From positions 25,159,801-25,223,800 of the forward strand of contig CM060109.1 of assembly GCA_030522415.1 (NCBI GenBank): DNA of 64,000 bases, read 5' to 3'. The position numbers and the translations under genes are program-made. The notes beneath the pieces were generated by a model. That model did not search any database, was not told the DNA's origin, and worked only from the letters and a program-made list of their open reading frames with translations. The number at the start of each line of letters is the position of its first letter. Positions within the stretch are counted from its first letter, which is position 1. Shown here piece by piece: positions 1 to 12,761 of this stretch. The stretch comes from Channallabes apus. Its lineage: Eukaryota; Chordata; Actinopteri; Siluriformes; Clariidae.

Positions 1-325
1 AATGGGCAGCATGCTGAGCTAGGGATGTGGACCTAAAACGAAATAAGAACATGTCACCATTAATTGTCTGGAATTTTCATTGTGATTATTGAGACAAAGT
101 GCTGATCAGAGGTCTAAGGTTTTGTTTGCAGACCATTTGCACTCTTGAGTCACCCCTCATTTATTCTCATTTTATTCAGAAAAATCAGACTTTATTGTAT
201 TTTTATTGTCTATAGGCTTGATGAATAGCTCTACAAGCTTTCAAACCTGTCCAGTTTAAGAGGCATGTTTTTGTTTGTTAAACAACACAGTAACCTATGT
301 ATTATTCAAACATAAAAAAAACTTC

Positions 326-1706
326 TACAGGTCCGTCTTAAAAAATTTGCATATTGTGATAAAGTTCATTATTTTCTGTAATGTACTGATAAACATTAGA
401 CTTTCATATATTTTAGATTCATTACACACAACTGAAGTAGTTCAAGCCTTTTATTGTTTTAATATTGATGATTGTGGCATACAGCTCATGAAAACCCAAA
501 ATCCCTATCTCAAAAAATTAGCATATTTCATCCGACCAATAAAAGAAAAGTGTTTTGAATACAAAAAAAAGTCAACCTTCAAAAATTATGTTCAGTTATG
601 CACTCAATACTTGGTCGGGAATCCTTTTTCAGATTCTTGTGTCTTCTCTCAACCTTCTCTTCACAATATCCCACAGATTCTCTATGGGGTTCAGGTCAGG
701 AGAGTTGGCAGGCCAATTGAGCACAGTAATACCATGGTCAGTAAACCATTTACCAGTGGTTTTGGCACTGTGAGCAGGTGCCAGGTCGTGCTGAAAAATG
801 AAATCTTCATCTCCATAAAGCTTTTCAGCAGATGGAAGCATGAAGTGCTCCAAAATCTCCTGATAGCTAACTGCATTGACCCTGCCCTTGATAAAACACA
901 GTGGACCAACACCAGCAGCTGACATGGCACCCCAGACCATCACTGACTGTGGGTACTTGACACTGGACTTCAGGCATTTTGGCACTTCCCTCTCCCCAGT
1001 CTTCCTCCAGACTCTGGCACCTTGATTTCCGAATGACATGCAAAATTTGCAACCTGTAGCCCATTTCCTGCACACGCCTGTACTCGGTGGCTCTGGATGT
1101 TTCTACTCCAGACTCAGTCCACTGCTTCCGCAGGTCCCCCAAGGTCTGGAATCGGTCCTTCTCCACAATCTTCCTCAGGGCCCGGTCACCTCTTCTCGTT
1201 GTGTAGCGTTTTCTGCCACACTTTTTCCTTCCCACAGACTTCCCACTGAGGTGCCTTGATACAGCACTCTGGGAACAGCCTATTCGTTCAGAAATTTCTT
1301 TCTGTGTCTTACCCTCTTGCTTGAGGGTGTCAATGATGGCCTTCTGGACAGCAGTCAGGTCGGCAGTCTTACCCATGATTGCGGTTTTGAGTAATGAACC
1401 AGGCTGGGAGTTTTTAAAAGCCTCAGGAATCTTTTGCAGGTGTTTAGAGTTAATTAGTTGATTCAGATGATTAGGTTAATAGCTCGTTTAGAGAACCTTT
1501 TCATGATATGCTAATTTTTTGAGATTGGGATTTTGGGTTCTCATGAGCTGTATGCCACAATCATCAATATTAAAACAATAAAAGGCTTGACCTACTTCAG
1601 TTGTGTGTAATGAATCTAAAATATATGAAAGTCTAATGTTTATCAGTACATTACAGAAAATAATTAACTTCATCACAATATGCTAATTTTTTGAGAAGGA
1701 CCTGTA
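326..1706 (-). mobile_element. Tc1-like transposon, internally deleted, complete ends
   Basis: Terminal inverted repeats of about 200 bp begin TA-CAGGTCC at 326 and end GGACCTG-TA at 1706, with the TA target duplication expected of Tc1/mariner. Each inverted repeat holds two direct repeats of about 18 bp ('ctcaaaaaattagcatat' type) at 337-354 and 509-526 on the left and 1506-1523 and 1678-1695 on the right. This is the IR/DR arrangement that Tc1/Sleeping Beauty transposase binds. The transposase gene inside reads on the minus strand and is defective. At about 1.38 kb the element is shorter than the usual 1.6 kb. A second copy starts at 63310. Confidence 0.93.
629..1376 (-). pseudogene. Tc1-like transposase, internally deleted and frameshifted
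   Basis: The reading starts at 1376 (MGKTADLTAVQKAIIDTLKQ) with the paired-like helix-turn-helix DNA-binding region (KTQKEISERIGCSQSAVSRH). It then runs into a junction after 'GYRLQI', where the family normally has about 45-50 more residues that include the FSDES motif holding the first catalytic aspartate. Downstream the protein continues in a different frame (about 1048 to 629): SFGNQGARVWRKTG, the second catalytic Asp in FIFQHDLAPAH, and the Glu in SPDLNPIENLW. It stops soon after, so the last part of the C-terminus is also missing. The DDE triad lacks one member and the frame is broken, so this copy cannot make transposase and could only move with enzyme supplied by a relative. Confidence 0.9.
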
Positions 1707-2165
1707 TACTGAGGTATCAACCAATGAAAAACAGGTGCAAATTATGACAGATGATCAGGCCAGTGATTAGTATACTGGTGATGAGTGGTTGGAACAGACA
1801 AGAGGGGAAATAAGATTGCTGTTGAGTTTGTTTTTTTGTATTGTAATTGTATCTTTAGGCACTTTGCAACCTGTCACAGTAAACGTGTGTTCCCATTTCT
1901 TTAATTTAATCAAAATAATTCAGTTTAATCTAATTTAAAATGATTTTTTTTAGGGATGAATCAAGACTTTTGCACTGTACTGTAAGGTAATTTAATATTT
2001 ATTTGGAAATTATATTTCTGCATTATAGTGTGGTTTGGCTAAATTAATGGTAGTCTGTTGATATGCTAGCTGAGTATGCTAGCTAATGTCATTTAATTTA
2101 TCCATTTCTTTTGTGCTTCTTGACTGATTCTTTGTTGTAAATGATTTTGTTTTGCTTCATTGGCT

Positions 2166-2525
2166 TAATTAGTAGTGCGACAGAGTGGTTAGCAATGTCA
2201 CTTTGTACCTCCAGGGTCCGGGTTTGATTCCTGGCCAGGTTTGATTCCTGCCTCTTTATGCATGGAGTTTGCATGTTCTCCCTGGGCTTGGTGGGTATCC
2301 TATGGGTACTCTGGTTTCCTCTCACAGTCCAAAAACATGCAGATTAGGCTACAGTAATTGGCATTCCCAAACTGCCTGTAGTGTGTAAATGAGTTTGTCT
2401 GTATGACCTGCAATGGATTGGCACCCTGTCCAGTGTGTACCCTGCCTTGTGCTATACATCTCCTGGGATAGGCTCCAGCCCCCATGACCCTGTATACAGG
2501 ATATAGATTATAAAAGTGAGTCAGT
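2166..2525 (+). mobile_element. tRNA-derived SINE, old copy
   Basis: A tRNA-like head with a decayed A box ('gagtggttagca') and B box ('gggtttgattcc') is followed by a body with 'tgcatggagtttgcatgttc' and a tail with 'ggattggcaccctgtccag' and 'ctcctgggataggctccag'. It is the same family as the much younger copies at 20449 and 57704. It carries a 5-bp insertion relative to them that forms TACAGTA at 2350-2356. RNA polymerase III SINEs of this type are copied by LINE machinery. No intact promoter or gene remains here. Confidence 0.88.
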
Positions 2526-2569
2526 TTTAATTAGTACTTTTTATAGCAAAGCAAACTGTGCCAAGTTGT

Positions 2570-2705
2570 AGTGCGGACTGGATAGTCCGCTGTGGCGACC
2601 CCTTGTCGGGAGCAGCCGAAAGACCAAAAAAATAAATTAAAAAAATGCAAAGCACTTTGGTAGTGGCTTTTTATAAAAGATGCTATATAAATAAACTTTT
2701 GATTT
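2570..2705 (+). mobile_element. Two LINE 3'-tail fragments
   Basis: The segment near 2578-2620 ('ccgctgtggcgacccc', 'gggagcagccgaaag') and the following segment ending 'tatataaataaacttttgat' with a TTGAT-type tail resemble 3' ends of common teleost non-LTR retrotransposons. Only the tails are present, as expected for severe 5' truncation. The family is not assigned. Confidence 0.5.
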
Positions 2706-3152
2706 GATTAGATTATGTGGTCACACACATAGAGAGCATCCTGACAGGAAACGACCTGGTTCAGAAACAGCACCATGCAGGACAGACGTGATCTACAGAG
2801 GGTGGTGCGATCAGCTGAGCAGAGAATATTAAAATTTTTATTTTATCCTAGGTAATTTTTTTTTCTATTGTAAGCTTAACAATTTTGTGCACTCAAGAAG
2901 CAGTTTCTAAAATACTCCAGCCACCCATGGTTTCATGATGGTACTCTGGAAACAACATCAGTGCCATGGTTAAAGTCACAGACATCACCATACTGATGTT
3001 TGATATAAGGAAGAACATCTTGCTGTTATTTTTAGAGAGACTTCTCTGGGAACTGAGTTAGATATTCAGGTGAGTGACCAGGGTGGTTTTTCAAGGTGTT
3101 TAAAGATGAGTAATTTACATCCAGGACAATAAGAGGTGTGTGTCTGTTGTGA
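2706..3152. other. Gene-free stretch upstream of klf5
   Basis: I see no gene or recognisable repeat here. It is AT-rich DNA between the repeat cluster and the klf5 promoter, and may contain distal promoter elements. Confidence 0.5.
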
Positions 3153-3187
3153 GTGTGTGTGTGTGTGTGTGTGCGCGCGCGCGCGCG
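3153..3187. repeat. (TG)n(CG)n alternating tract at the klf5 promoter edge
   Basis: A run of about 20 bases of TG followed directly by about 15 bases of CG, all alternating purine-pyrimidine. Such tracts can adopt Z-DNA under the negative supercoiling found upstream of active promoters. It sits at the left edge of the GC-rich promoter. Confidence 0.9.
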
Positions 3188-3428
3188 GTGTGTTTAACGC
3201 AGGCCACGTAAACGTTAACAGGCTGAAAGCCGATGCGTAATTATCGAACGTTACGCTTGCGCGTGTGGCGCCCCGCCCAGTCTCGCGGCGTTGAAACGAG
3301 CCTCGTGCGTCATGTGTCATGTCAGACGCGCGCGCCGCTCCTGACAGTTTCGCGTTGCCCTTCAGCTTCCCAGCGCGAGAGTGAATGACTTTAGCTCCAT
3401 CGATCTGTTACGTGAACAGCAGCGTCTA
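3175..3428 (+). promoter_or_regulatory. klf5: klf5 CpG-rich promoter and 5' UTR
   Basis: CpG density rises sharply here compared with the AT-rich flanks and stays high into the first exon. A GC box (CCCCGCCC, 3271-3278), itself an Sp/KLF binding sequence, lies about 150 bp upstream of the start codon. No convincing TATA box is visible, which fits a CpG-island promoter. The transcription start cannot be fixed from sequence alone. An in-frame upstream ATG at 3381 is also possible as a start. Confidence 0.65.
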
Positions 3429-6068
<2,640 letters not shown>

Positions 6069-6895
6069 AACCACGGTGCCATGCGGCCTTTCAAACCTAT
6101 CTCTCTTTCTGTCATTAGGGTGTGTTTGTTTTGCTTTGGTTTTGGCAGCTCATGATGCACTAGTAAACTGTGTTGGCACTAGACCAGTAACCCTGTGGAA
6201 CACAGCCACCATGTGATGAGAACTTGGCCGGGAGTTTTTTTTTCATCTGCTGTTTTTATTTTGTTGTTATTAATAGTACTAAAAGTGTTTTTTTTTTCAT
6301 AAAAATGTGCCTTTTTCCTATTTTAAAAACCAAAAAAAAATTACTTTTAATGCATAATGTATTCCTAAACCCATTTCACTTCACAGTTAATTTCACATTT
6401 TTGAAAGTAAAATGGAAAGCTTAACTTGTTTGGAAAGCCCCGAGGTGTTAATAAGATTAACAGGCATTTTCAAAGAACAAGCTGAGTATGGAGTGTCTCT
6501 AAAACTCCAGTATGAAGCACAGAGTAAACAAAGAATCAAATCTAAAATACCAAAGACAGAAGTTTAACCCATTTATTCCTGTACCTCTGTCACAGCGAAA
6601 TGATTTGAACCATTTATAGGTGGGCTTTTTGTTTTTATAGGGAAAGATTTTATTTTTACTTAAAGCACAGAATCTCAAAACGTTGACATAATATTTTAAA
6701 TATTTCGTTTGCGACATTAATAGCTATGTGTAAATATTGTAATTCATTTACTCAATTATTTATTTTTTATTCAGATGATTTTTTGACTGTGTAAAGTACT
6801 TCTCTATGCACATCGCACATACTGTATGTGAAAAGAGCTATGGGAATGATGGTTTTATTGATTAAAATAAATCTTTTAGGTAGGTTAAGAACTAC
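6069..6895 (+). other. klf5: klf5 3' UTR with poly(A) signal
   Basis: T-rich, AU-rich sequence after the stop, with several ATTTA pentamers and a Pumilio-type TGTAAATA at 6729-6736. An AATAAA hexamer at 6866-6871 is the likely poly(A) signal. AU-rich and Pumilio elements would fit a short-lived mRNA, as expected for a growth-response factor, but this is inference. Confidence 0.65.
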
Positions 6896-9800
6896 ATGAT
6901 TTTTTTTTTTTTTGAATAACTGCCCTATCAGATAATGCATTTTCTACATGTCAAGCTTACAGTGTTTTTTATTTCGTGCTTATGTATGCTAATAATGTTT
7001 TCAAATATTCTGTTCAAGTTCTGCTCTCTTACAGTGACAATATAATAATGATAACAGACATCATATAATGAATTCTGAAGAAGGACCGTAACATCTAATG
7101 GCTTTTATATGCTTCACATCGAGACCTAATTTCATGAACACAATTTGTGTCAGCATTAAAAGCAGAAGCTTTAATACAGTGATGCATTTGTATTTGGACA
7201 GCATTTGAGTCACAGATTTCATACTTCATTACCAATTCATGCTTCATTATTTTCTATAGAAACATTATGTGCGCATAAATCAGAGTAACTCCCTTGCTGT
7301 ACAAGTTAAACTGGCATTTCCTGCTGTGTTGTTCCTAGGCACTGTCTTGCCATGTCTCTTACCACACCTGTCATGTTTTAGGCACATAATTCTATGATCA
7401 TACAGTAGGTGTGGTGCAATTACAGTGTAATTAAACTGAATTGATCGAGGGAACAGCACTGGCCTGTAAAAATGTAGCGATATTGTTAGAGAATTTCGTG
7501 TTTGTAATGTGCTGGTACAAGCCTATAATTTTAATACTATTAGCATGTACAGATTTACTCATACTGTATGTACAATATGAAATAAAATATTGTTTTATTT
7601 TATACAATACAATAATGTATGTGAAGTATGGTGTGGATTTTCTGTCTACATGCACCATGTCAAATTGTTTGGATGGTTTTAATTATGCCGTAAGAAACGC
7701 ATGAACAAATGTCATGAGTCAGTGTGAAAGGGAAGCACTGCCCTCACATTGCACCTCTATGAAAAGAGGTACAGGTCCGTGGCAAGTGGCAGACTGCTCA
7801 CTCAATCTCTGATGCTGAATTTATTCCTGATTGGTAAAACAAGGGCTTGAAGTTCTTAGGGTCTAAAGGACTATGAACCTGTGCTCGAATGTGGCTTTTA
7901 ATATGCATGTGGACTAACTGGTTTTGTCCTGACCCAACCTTTCCAAATAATTTTATTGCTAGTTATTTATCATAAATTAAAAATGAAAGAATGGTTTAGA
8001 ATTGTGAGCTTATTGAAACATCAAAACAAGTTCAACTGTTACACAAGAGGGAAGATTAGTTATGAGTTGTCACAGGTGTTTGATATACATTACAGGGTCA
8101 AATCCATCAGGCAGGTGTAGTTCTGCTGTATTGTGTGTCACACAGCCACACCCTGTCTCATGTGAAAGTTCTGTGATGTTACTGTAAGTGGCTTTTGTCA
8201 AGAAAGCACTTTTTCCCTCATATTTGTACCAGGATGAAGATAGCCGCCATCAGTCCACTTAAATCAGTCATGTGTCTTCCATACAAAATGCAACTTTTAT
8301 TAACTTCCATGCCTCCGATTAGATTATCATACAAGTATCATGTTAAAACTCAATTTAAATTCACAGCTCAATCTTCAAGGGAATAAAATGAAATTACAGA
8401 TAAAACCAAAAGCACATAATATCTAGACACCTTCTGGAGAATTCAAATAAAGAATAAACACATTCCTTTTTATTTGAAATGAAGACATTCTGTGATAGGA
8501 TTCAGTGTGAAGGGATTCCCTTTAAAGCAAAGCAGGGGGGGAAAAAATCACAACTCTGCAGGAAAATGAAAAGCTCTGAAATATATATTTACAATACACA
8601 TACACTATACATAAATACAAGAACGATAGTCACAGAATATCAGGAAAAAAAGACAAAATAAAGTGAATATTTCGATTAAGAAATGAAGCTGATATTGAAA
8701 CTGAGGCAATACTGTACAGAATAAGTTGAATACAAATCAGAAACGCGCATTCACAGAGGATATAACAAAGCCACGCTGCGTTTTTGTGCTGTAGGTGTTT
8801 TTGTACACTCTGTAGGCACCGATTTGAGCTGTAAGGGTGTGTTACACTCAACTTCAGGTGTGTGTAATATCAAAGAGGTAAAAGTCAACCTTAATAATGG
8901 AGAAACTGCGTCCTTCAGTTAAGATGATATCGTAAGTATAAAGTATATCCATTAAAATCTTTTTTTTTTCCGAGGAGACACATACAGCATTGCTCGCTAT
9001 GATATTAATGGGAGGATGTTCACAGCTTTCATTTTTAAATGTTGTCTTTAAATGGTCCGTAAGGCTCAGTGCATTACAAACAGGCTTGGTACTGTACATC
9101 AGGATTGGATATTTTGTACAGGTTTATTGGTACCGGATGCACGTTTGTGCTTATGGCATATCTTTTGCCTTTCCGCGTGTGCTTCTTGAGTAATATATTA
9201 GGCACTGGTCATTATTGCATAACTTTGACCCTGTTCACCGTTACAAAATTATGCGACAGAAAGTGTGAGAATGCCAGAGAAGAAAGTAACACTTCCTTTT
9301 TTTTTTTTTTTTAAACAAAAAACAAAAAAACAAAAAAAAAGAATGCTCCTTTTAATGATTATAAATAATTTTCTCTTTAAAGATAAAATAAAATTTTATA
9401 AAACTGATTTGAGAATGCACATTTGTTAATACATAAATATAGGAAAAGTTTTCCTGTACAGGAGCAGAAATAATGCCAAATACAAATTTGAATGATATTA
9501 GTATTTAAAAAAAACTATTAGAATGCTGATGGCTCTTGAATACTGTTTGGGAAGGGACATTCATTTTTGGACTAGTTTGTTTTTTTCTCTTTTCCTTTTA
9601 CATTTTGTGAAATTTTATTGTTATAAAAACACTTAAGAAATGGCTGAATGAATGTGCACATAGGCAGCTGTTTAATCCCTACACATCAGTCAGTAGGAAC
9701 AGGAGCATTTAAAGATGATATAACCTCAAACACTCTCCCACACAGTCCCATTATATACTGTGTACCAATAGGTAATGATCATCTCGTTATTGTAGTCATA

Positions 9801-10142
9801 TAAAGTTATCCCTTGTATTAAAAACAACAAAAAAAAAAACATAATAATAAAAAGCCCTATTTTCAATAGGTATTTACAGCCTTCGAAACCGAATAATAAC
9901 TTTCACTTTCACATATATTACAACATTTTTAAAAGATTTCTTTTTACATAAAATAGCAATATGCAGATGAAGTGCCCCATATTGAGGAGATTTCTCAAAA
10001 ATACAGTATAAGTTGATAAGATACACCGGTGATTAATGTTATGTCTAACTGAAAATAATTCATTTCATATTCTGACTTCATAAAAACAAGGTGCTGATGA
10101 TACACTCTAGCCCATGTACCAGAGGAAACACGCATGTGTAGA
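6896..10142. other. klf5-klf12 intergenic DNA, possibly distal 3' UTRs
   Basis: About 3.2 kb of AT-rich DNA without a convincing gene. It could hold alternative distal ends of the klf5 transcript, or much of a long klf12 3' UTR coming from the other strand. TACAGTA/TACTGTA heptamers recur (for example near 7404, 7563, 8183, 8712, 9083 and 10002). The short open frames here have no recognisable domains. Confidence 0.5.
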
Positions 10143-10171
10143 CAAACAAACAAACAAACAAACAAACAAAT
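10143..10171. repeat. (CAAA)n microsatellite
   Basis: About seven CAAA units. Confidence 0.9.
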
Positions 10172-10338
10172 AAAACATAGATTATAATACTTCAGATCAC
10201 AAAAAAGCAAGGTGACATTGGTCACGTTCGTTTTTGTAACGGACACATTCCTTTTACAGCATTTCACAAAACTGCGATTCAGTTTTGTTTTGCTTGTTGA
10301 TAGTACAGACGTGGAGATTCCAACAGCAGTGCACATAA

Positions 10339-10389
10339 GTGAGTGAGTGAGTGAGTGAGTGAGTGAGTGAGTGAGTGAGTGAGTGAGTG
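10339..10389. repeat. (GTGA)n microsatellite
   Basis: About 13 perfect GTGA units. Confidence 0.95.
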
Positions 10390-10753
10390 CGTGCATTTTT
10401 TCATGTTGTGTGCATGTAATTATCACTGAGGCATGTACTGGCCATTTGAAAATGCTACTCTACACCAGTCTGATGACATTCCCACCATACAATGGATGCT
10501 TTAACACTGTATATAGAATGATATTTATTTAGTATCAATAAAACAAATTGTGTATACTGTATGTCATATTACCTATGTATCATCTAATAATTATCTTAAG
10601 GCCACTTAAGACGAGCAGACCATCTGACAGCTCAGAATGAATGAGTTATTAATTGAAGCATTTAATTATAGAAGGTAATTATAGAGTTATGTATTATAGA
10701 CTTATTATTGGACACAAAATGCCACAATACTGTATATAATCATACAAGAGATT

Positions 10754-10802
10754 GTGTATGTATGTATGTACTGTATGTATGTATGTATATATGTATGTAT
10801 GT
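10754..10802. repeat. (GTAT)n microsatellite with a TACTGTA interruption
   Basis: The tetranucleotide array is interrupted at 10769-10775 by TACTGTA, an extra CTGTA after a TA. This looks like a transposon excision scar. Confidence 0.85.
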
Positions 10803-11029
10803 ACAATCATGTTCTGAAGATGGTACCCCTCTTTCAATTTTATTTTTTAAATGTGTGTCTAAAAACACAATATGATCATAGTTGTTCTCAGTATTTAGCA
10901 AATACAACCTCAGATGAACAACAGTGTATAAAATTTGTCACTGTGACATTATTTATAATTTTTTTTAAAAATCAAGCCAAAAGGAAAAAAAACATATGTG
11001 CAATACTATGTATCCCATACTGCTTCCAC

Positions 11030-11720
11030 AGGATTTAAGAGGGTTAGTTGCAGTCAGGTGCTGTTAATCACCAGGCTTTTATTAACTAATTATCAGCATG
11101 TGTGCAGACCTCTATAAAAGCAAAAAGTTTTTGGCTGTTTGCTGGTCTGGAGAATTCAGGTGTGTGTTAATACAATGCCAAGAGGGAAGAAGACATAAGC
11201 AATGGACTTAGGGAAGCAATTGTTACTGCACATCAATCTAGAAAAAGTTATAAAACAACTTGGAGTGGAACAAGTGGTAATCATTCCAGAGTCGCCAATC
11301 TTCCCAAGAGTGGGTGTCCCATCACCTTCACCTCCAAGGTCAGACTATGCAATACTCAGACAAATACAACAAAAAACTACATCTCAGACCCCATAGGCCT
11401 TACTGAGCATGGTAAATTTTAAAGTCCATGACAACACAATTAGAAGAAGACTGAACAAGTATGGTTTGTTTGGAAGGGTTGCAAGGAGAAACCTATTCTG
11501 TCTAAAAAGAGCATGGAAGCATGAGGTAAAGTTCTGGAACAATGTGGCATGGACAGATGAGATTAAAGGGAAGTTGTTTGGCCTTAATGCCCAGCGATAT
11601 GTTTGGTGAAAACCAAACAGCATTTCAGCGAAAACACCTCATACTCACTGGAGGGTGATGATTTGGGCTTGTTTTGCAGCCACAGGACCTGGTCACCTTG
11701 CAGTCACTGAGTTGACTGAG
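11030..11720 (+). mobile_element. Tc1-like transposon remnant (second family), 3' truncated
   Basis: After a decayed left part, broken transposase coding can be followed on the plus strand: an N-terminal region around 11172-11400, then NTIRRRLNKYGLFGRVARRN (about 11436-11500). Further on come KAWKHEVKFWNNVAWTDEIK-like sequence, FGLNAQRYVW and, past an in-frame stop, a stretch reading like WRVMIWACFAATGPGHLAV. It stops abruptly near 11720 against an unrelated repeat, so the 3' third and right terminal repeat are gone. Stops and frameshifts throughout make it a dead fossil. The family differs from the copy at 326. Confidence 0.75.
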
Positions 11721-11965
11721 TTGGCTTGCGTTATGCGCGTTCTTATCATGCGACCGGAGGGGTTGCGCGTTCTGATCATAAAAATAGAGTAACGAGGCTA
11801 TTTTTAAAATGTAAGGAGTAGAAAGTACAGATAATTGCTTAAAAATGTAAGGAGTAGAAGTAAAAAGTCGGCTGAAAAATAATTACTCCAGTAAAGTATA
11901 GATACCCAAATTTCTACTTAAGTAAGGTAACGAAGTATTTGTACTCGTTACTTGACACCTCTGCC
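11721..11965. mobile_element. Teleost interspersed repeat fragment, hAT-like (family uncertain)
   Basis: Contains 'aaaaatgtaaggagtagaa' twice and then 'gtatttgtactcgttacttg' and 'acacctctg', a sequence style I associate with abundant teleost non-autonomous repeats, probably hAT-derived. No coding sequence. It directly abuts the Tc1 remnant on its left. Confidence 0.45.
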
Positions 11966-12236
11966 ATGACGATGTGAGAGACTGATAAAGCTATACATGA
12001 AATTATAACTTTAAGTTATTGCTGCTAAAGGTGCATCCACAGCTACAGTATTGATTCATGGGGGTACTTATTATTGCTCACATGTTGTTAATTTATGGCT
12101 TAATTTTTGTTGATATGGTTTTGTTCTTCTGAAGTTGTATTCACCTAACACTAAGATCCACAACAATCAGATGACTTTTATGTTTTTACACAAACCATAG
12201 AATTAAAAAGGGGGTACTTCTGAAGATGCCTGCATG

Positions 12237-12315
12237 CATGTACTGTATGTATGTATGTATGTATGTATGTATGTATGTATGTATGTATGTATGTATGTAT
12301 GTATGTATGTATGTC
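12237..12315. repeat. (GTAT)n microsatellite
   Basis: About 18 GTAT units. The array begins with TACTGTA at 12241-12247. Confidence 0.95.
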
Positions 12316-12320
12316 TATAT

Positions 12321-12686
12321 ATCAGTCATAACATTAAAACCACATAACATGAACACCTTAACATTGATTATATTTATAATTATATTGCAAGAAACTGGTG
12401 ACAGAATCATGGCCACTCAAGACTCATTCATGCCTGTGGCGAGCAAAGGCTGGTCAACTGTTCCGATCCCACATAAAAGCAGCACAACTCACAGAATAAA
12501 GAGGCAAAGAGCCCAAGGCTGCTGACCCAGCCTCCAAACTCCTCAGACCCAATCTGGTTGAAAACCCATTGGATGCACCGGCCTATCCACAGAAGCTCCA
12601 CCCTATCATCCACAGCACGCAAAGGATCTGCTGATGGCGTCTTGGCGCCAAGGCATAATGTTTTTGCATTGTAATGTTATGGCTGA

Positions 12687-12692
<6 letters not shown>
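12321..12692. mobile_element. Internally deleted Tc1-like transposon (third family)
   Basis: Ends are inverted copies: 'tcagtcataacattaaaacc' on the left and 'gtaatgttatggctgatagg' on the right, the terminal repeats of a Tc1-like family common in fish. The roughly 330 bp between them keeps scraps of transposase-like sequence ('gacagaatcatggcc', 'gagcaaaggctgg') but no open gene, so it is a deletion derivative. A diverged relative lies at 30540-30935. Confidence 0.7.

Positions 12693-12760
<68 letters not shown>
12690..12760. repeat. (TG)n microsatellite
   Basis: About 35 TG units starting exactly at the right end of the preceding transposon. Confidence 0.97.

Positions 12761-12761
<1 letters not shown>

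Larger units (their letters stand above)
131..1984 (+). mobile_element. MITE copy A (CAGTACTG-ended family), split by a Tc1 insertion
   Basis: This is an old non-autonomous DNA transposon whose two halves flank the Tc1 element at 326-1706. The left half (131-325) resembles the left part of the better copy at 33862-34447: a 'gagtcacccctcattt' block near its start, then a stretch at 266-320 matching 34118-34180 and 37701-37750. The right half (1707-1984) carries the shared block 'gacagatgatcaggcc' (1746-1761) and ends 'ttgcactgtactgta', the family terminus. Removing 1707-side TA and the Tc1 makes the two halves collinear with the other copies. Left boundary is approximate because that terminus is decayed. 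No coding capacity is visible. Confidence 0.72.

Noticed and set aside
275..922. 215-residue plus-strand frame
   Set aside because: It runs antisense through the Tc1 terminal repeat and transposase, so it is a shadow of the transposon, not a gene.
10339..10389. Regular short repeats that could suggest a CRISPR-like array
   Set aside because: Perfect tetranucleotide microsatellite with no spacers, in a vertebrate genome.
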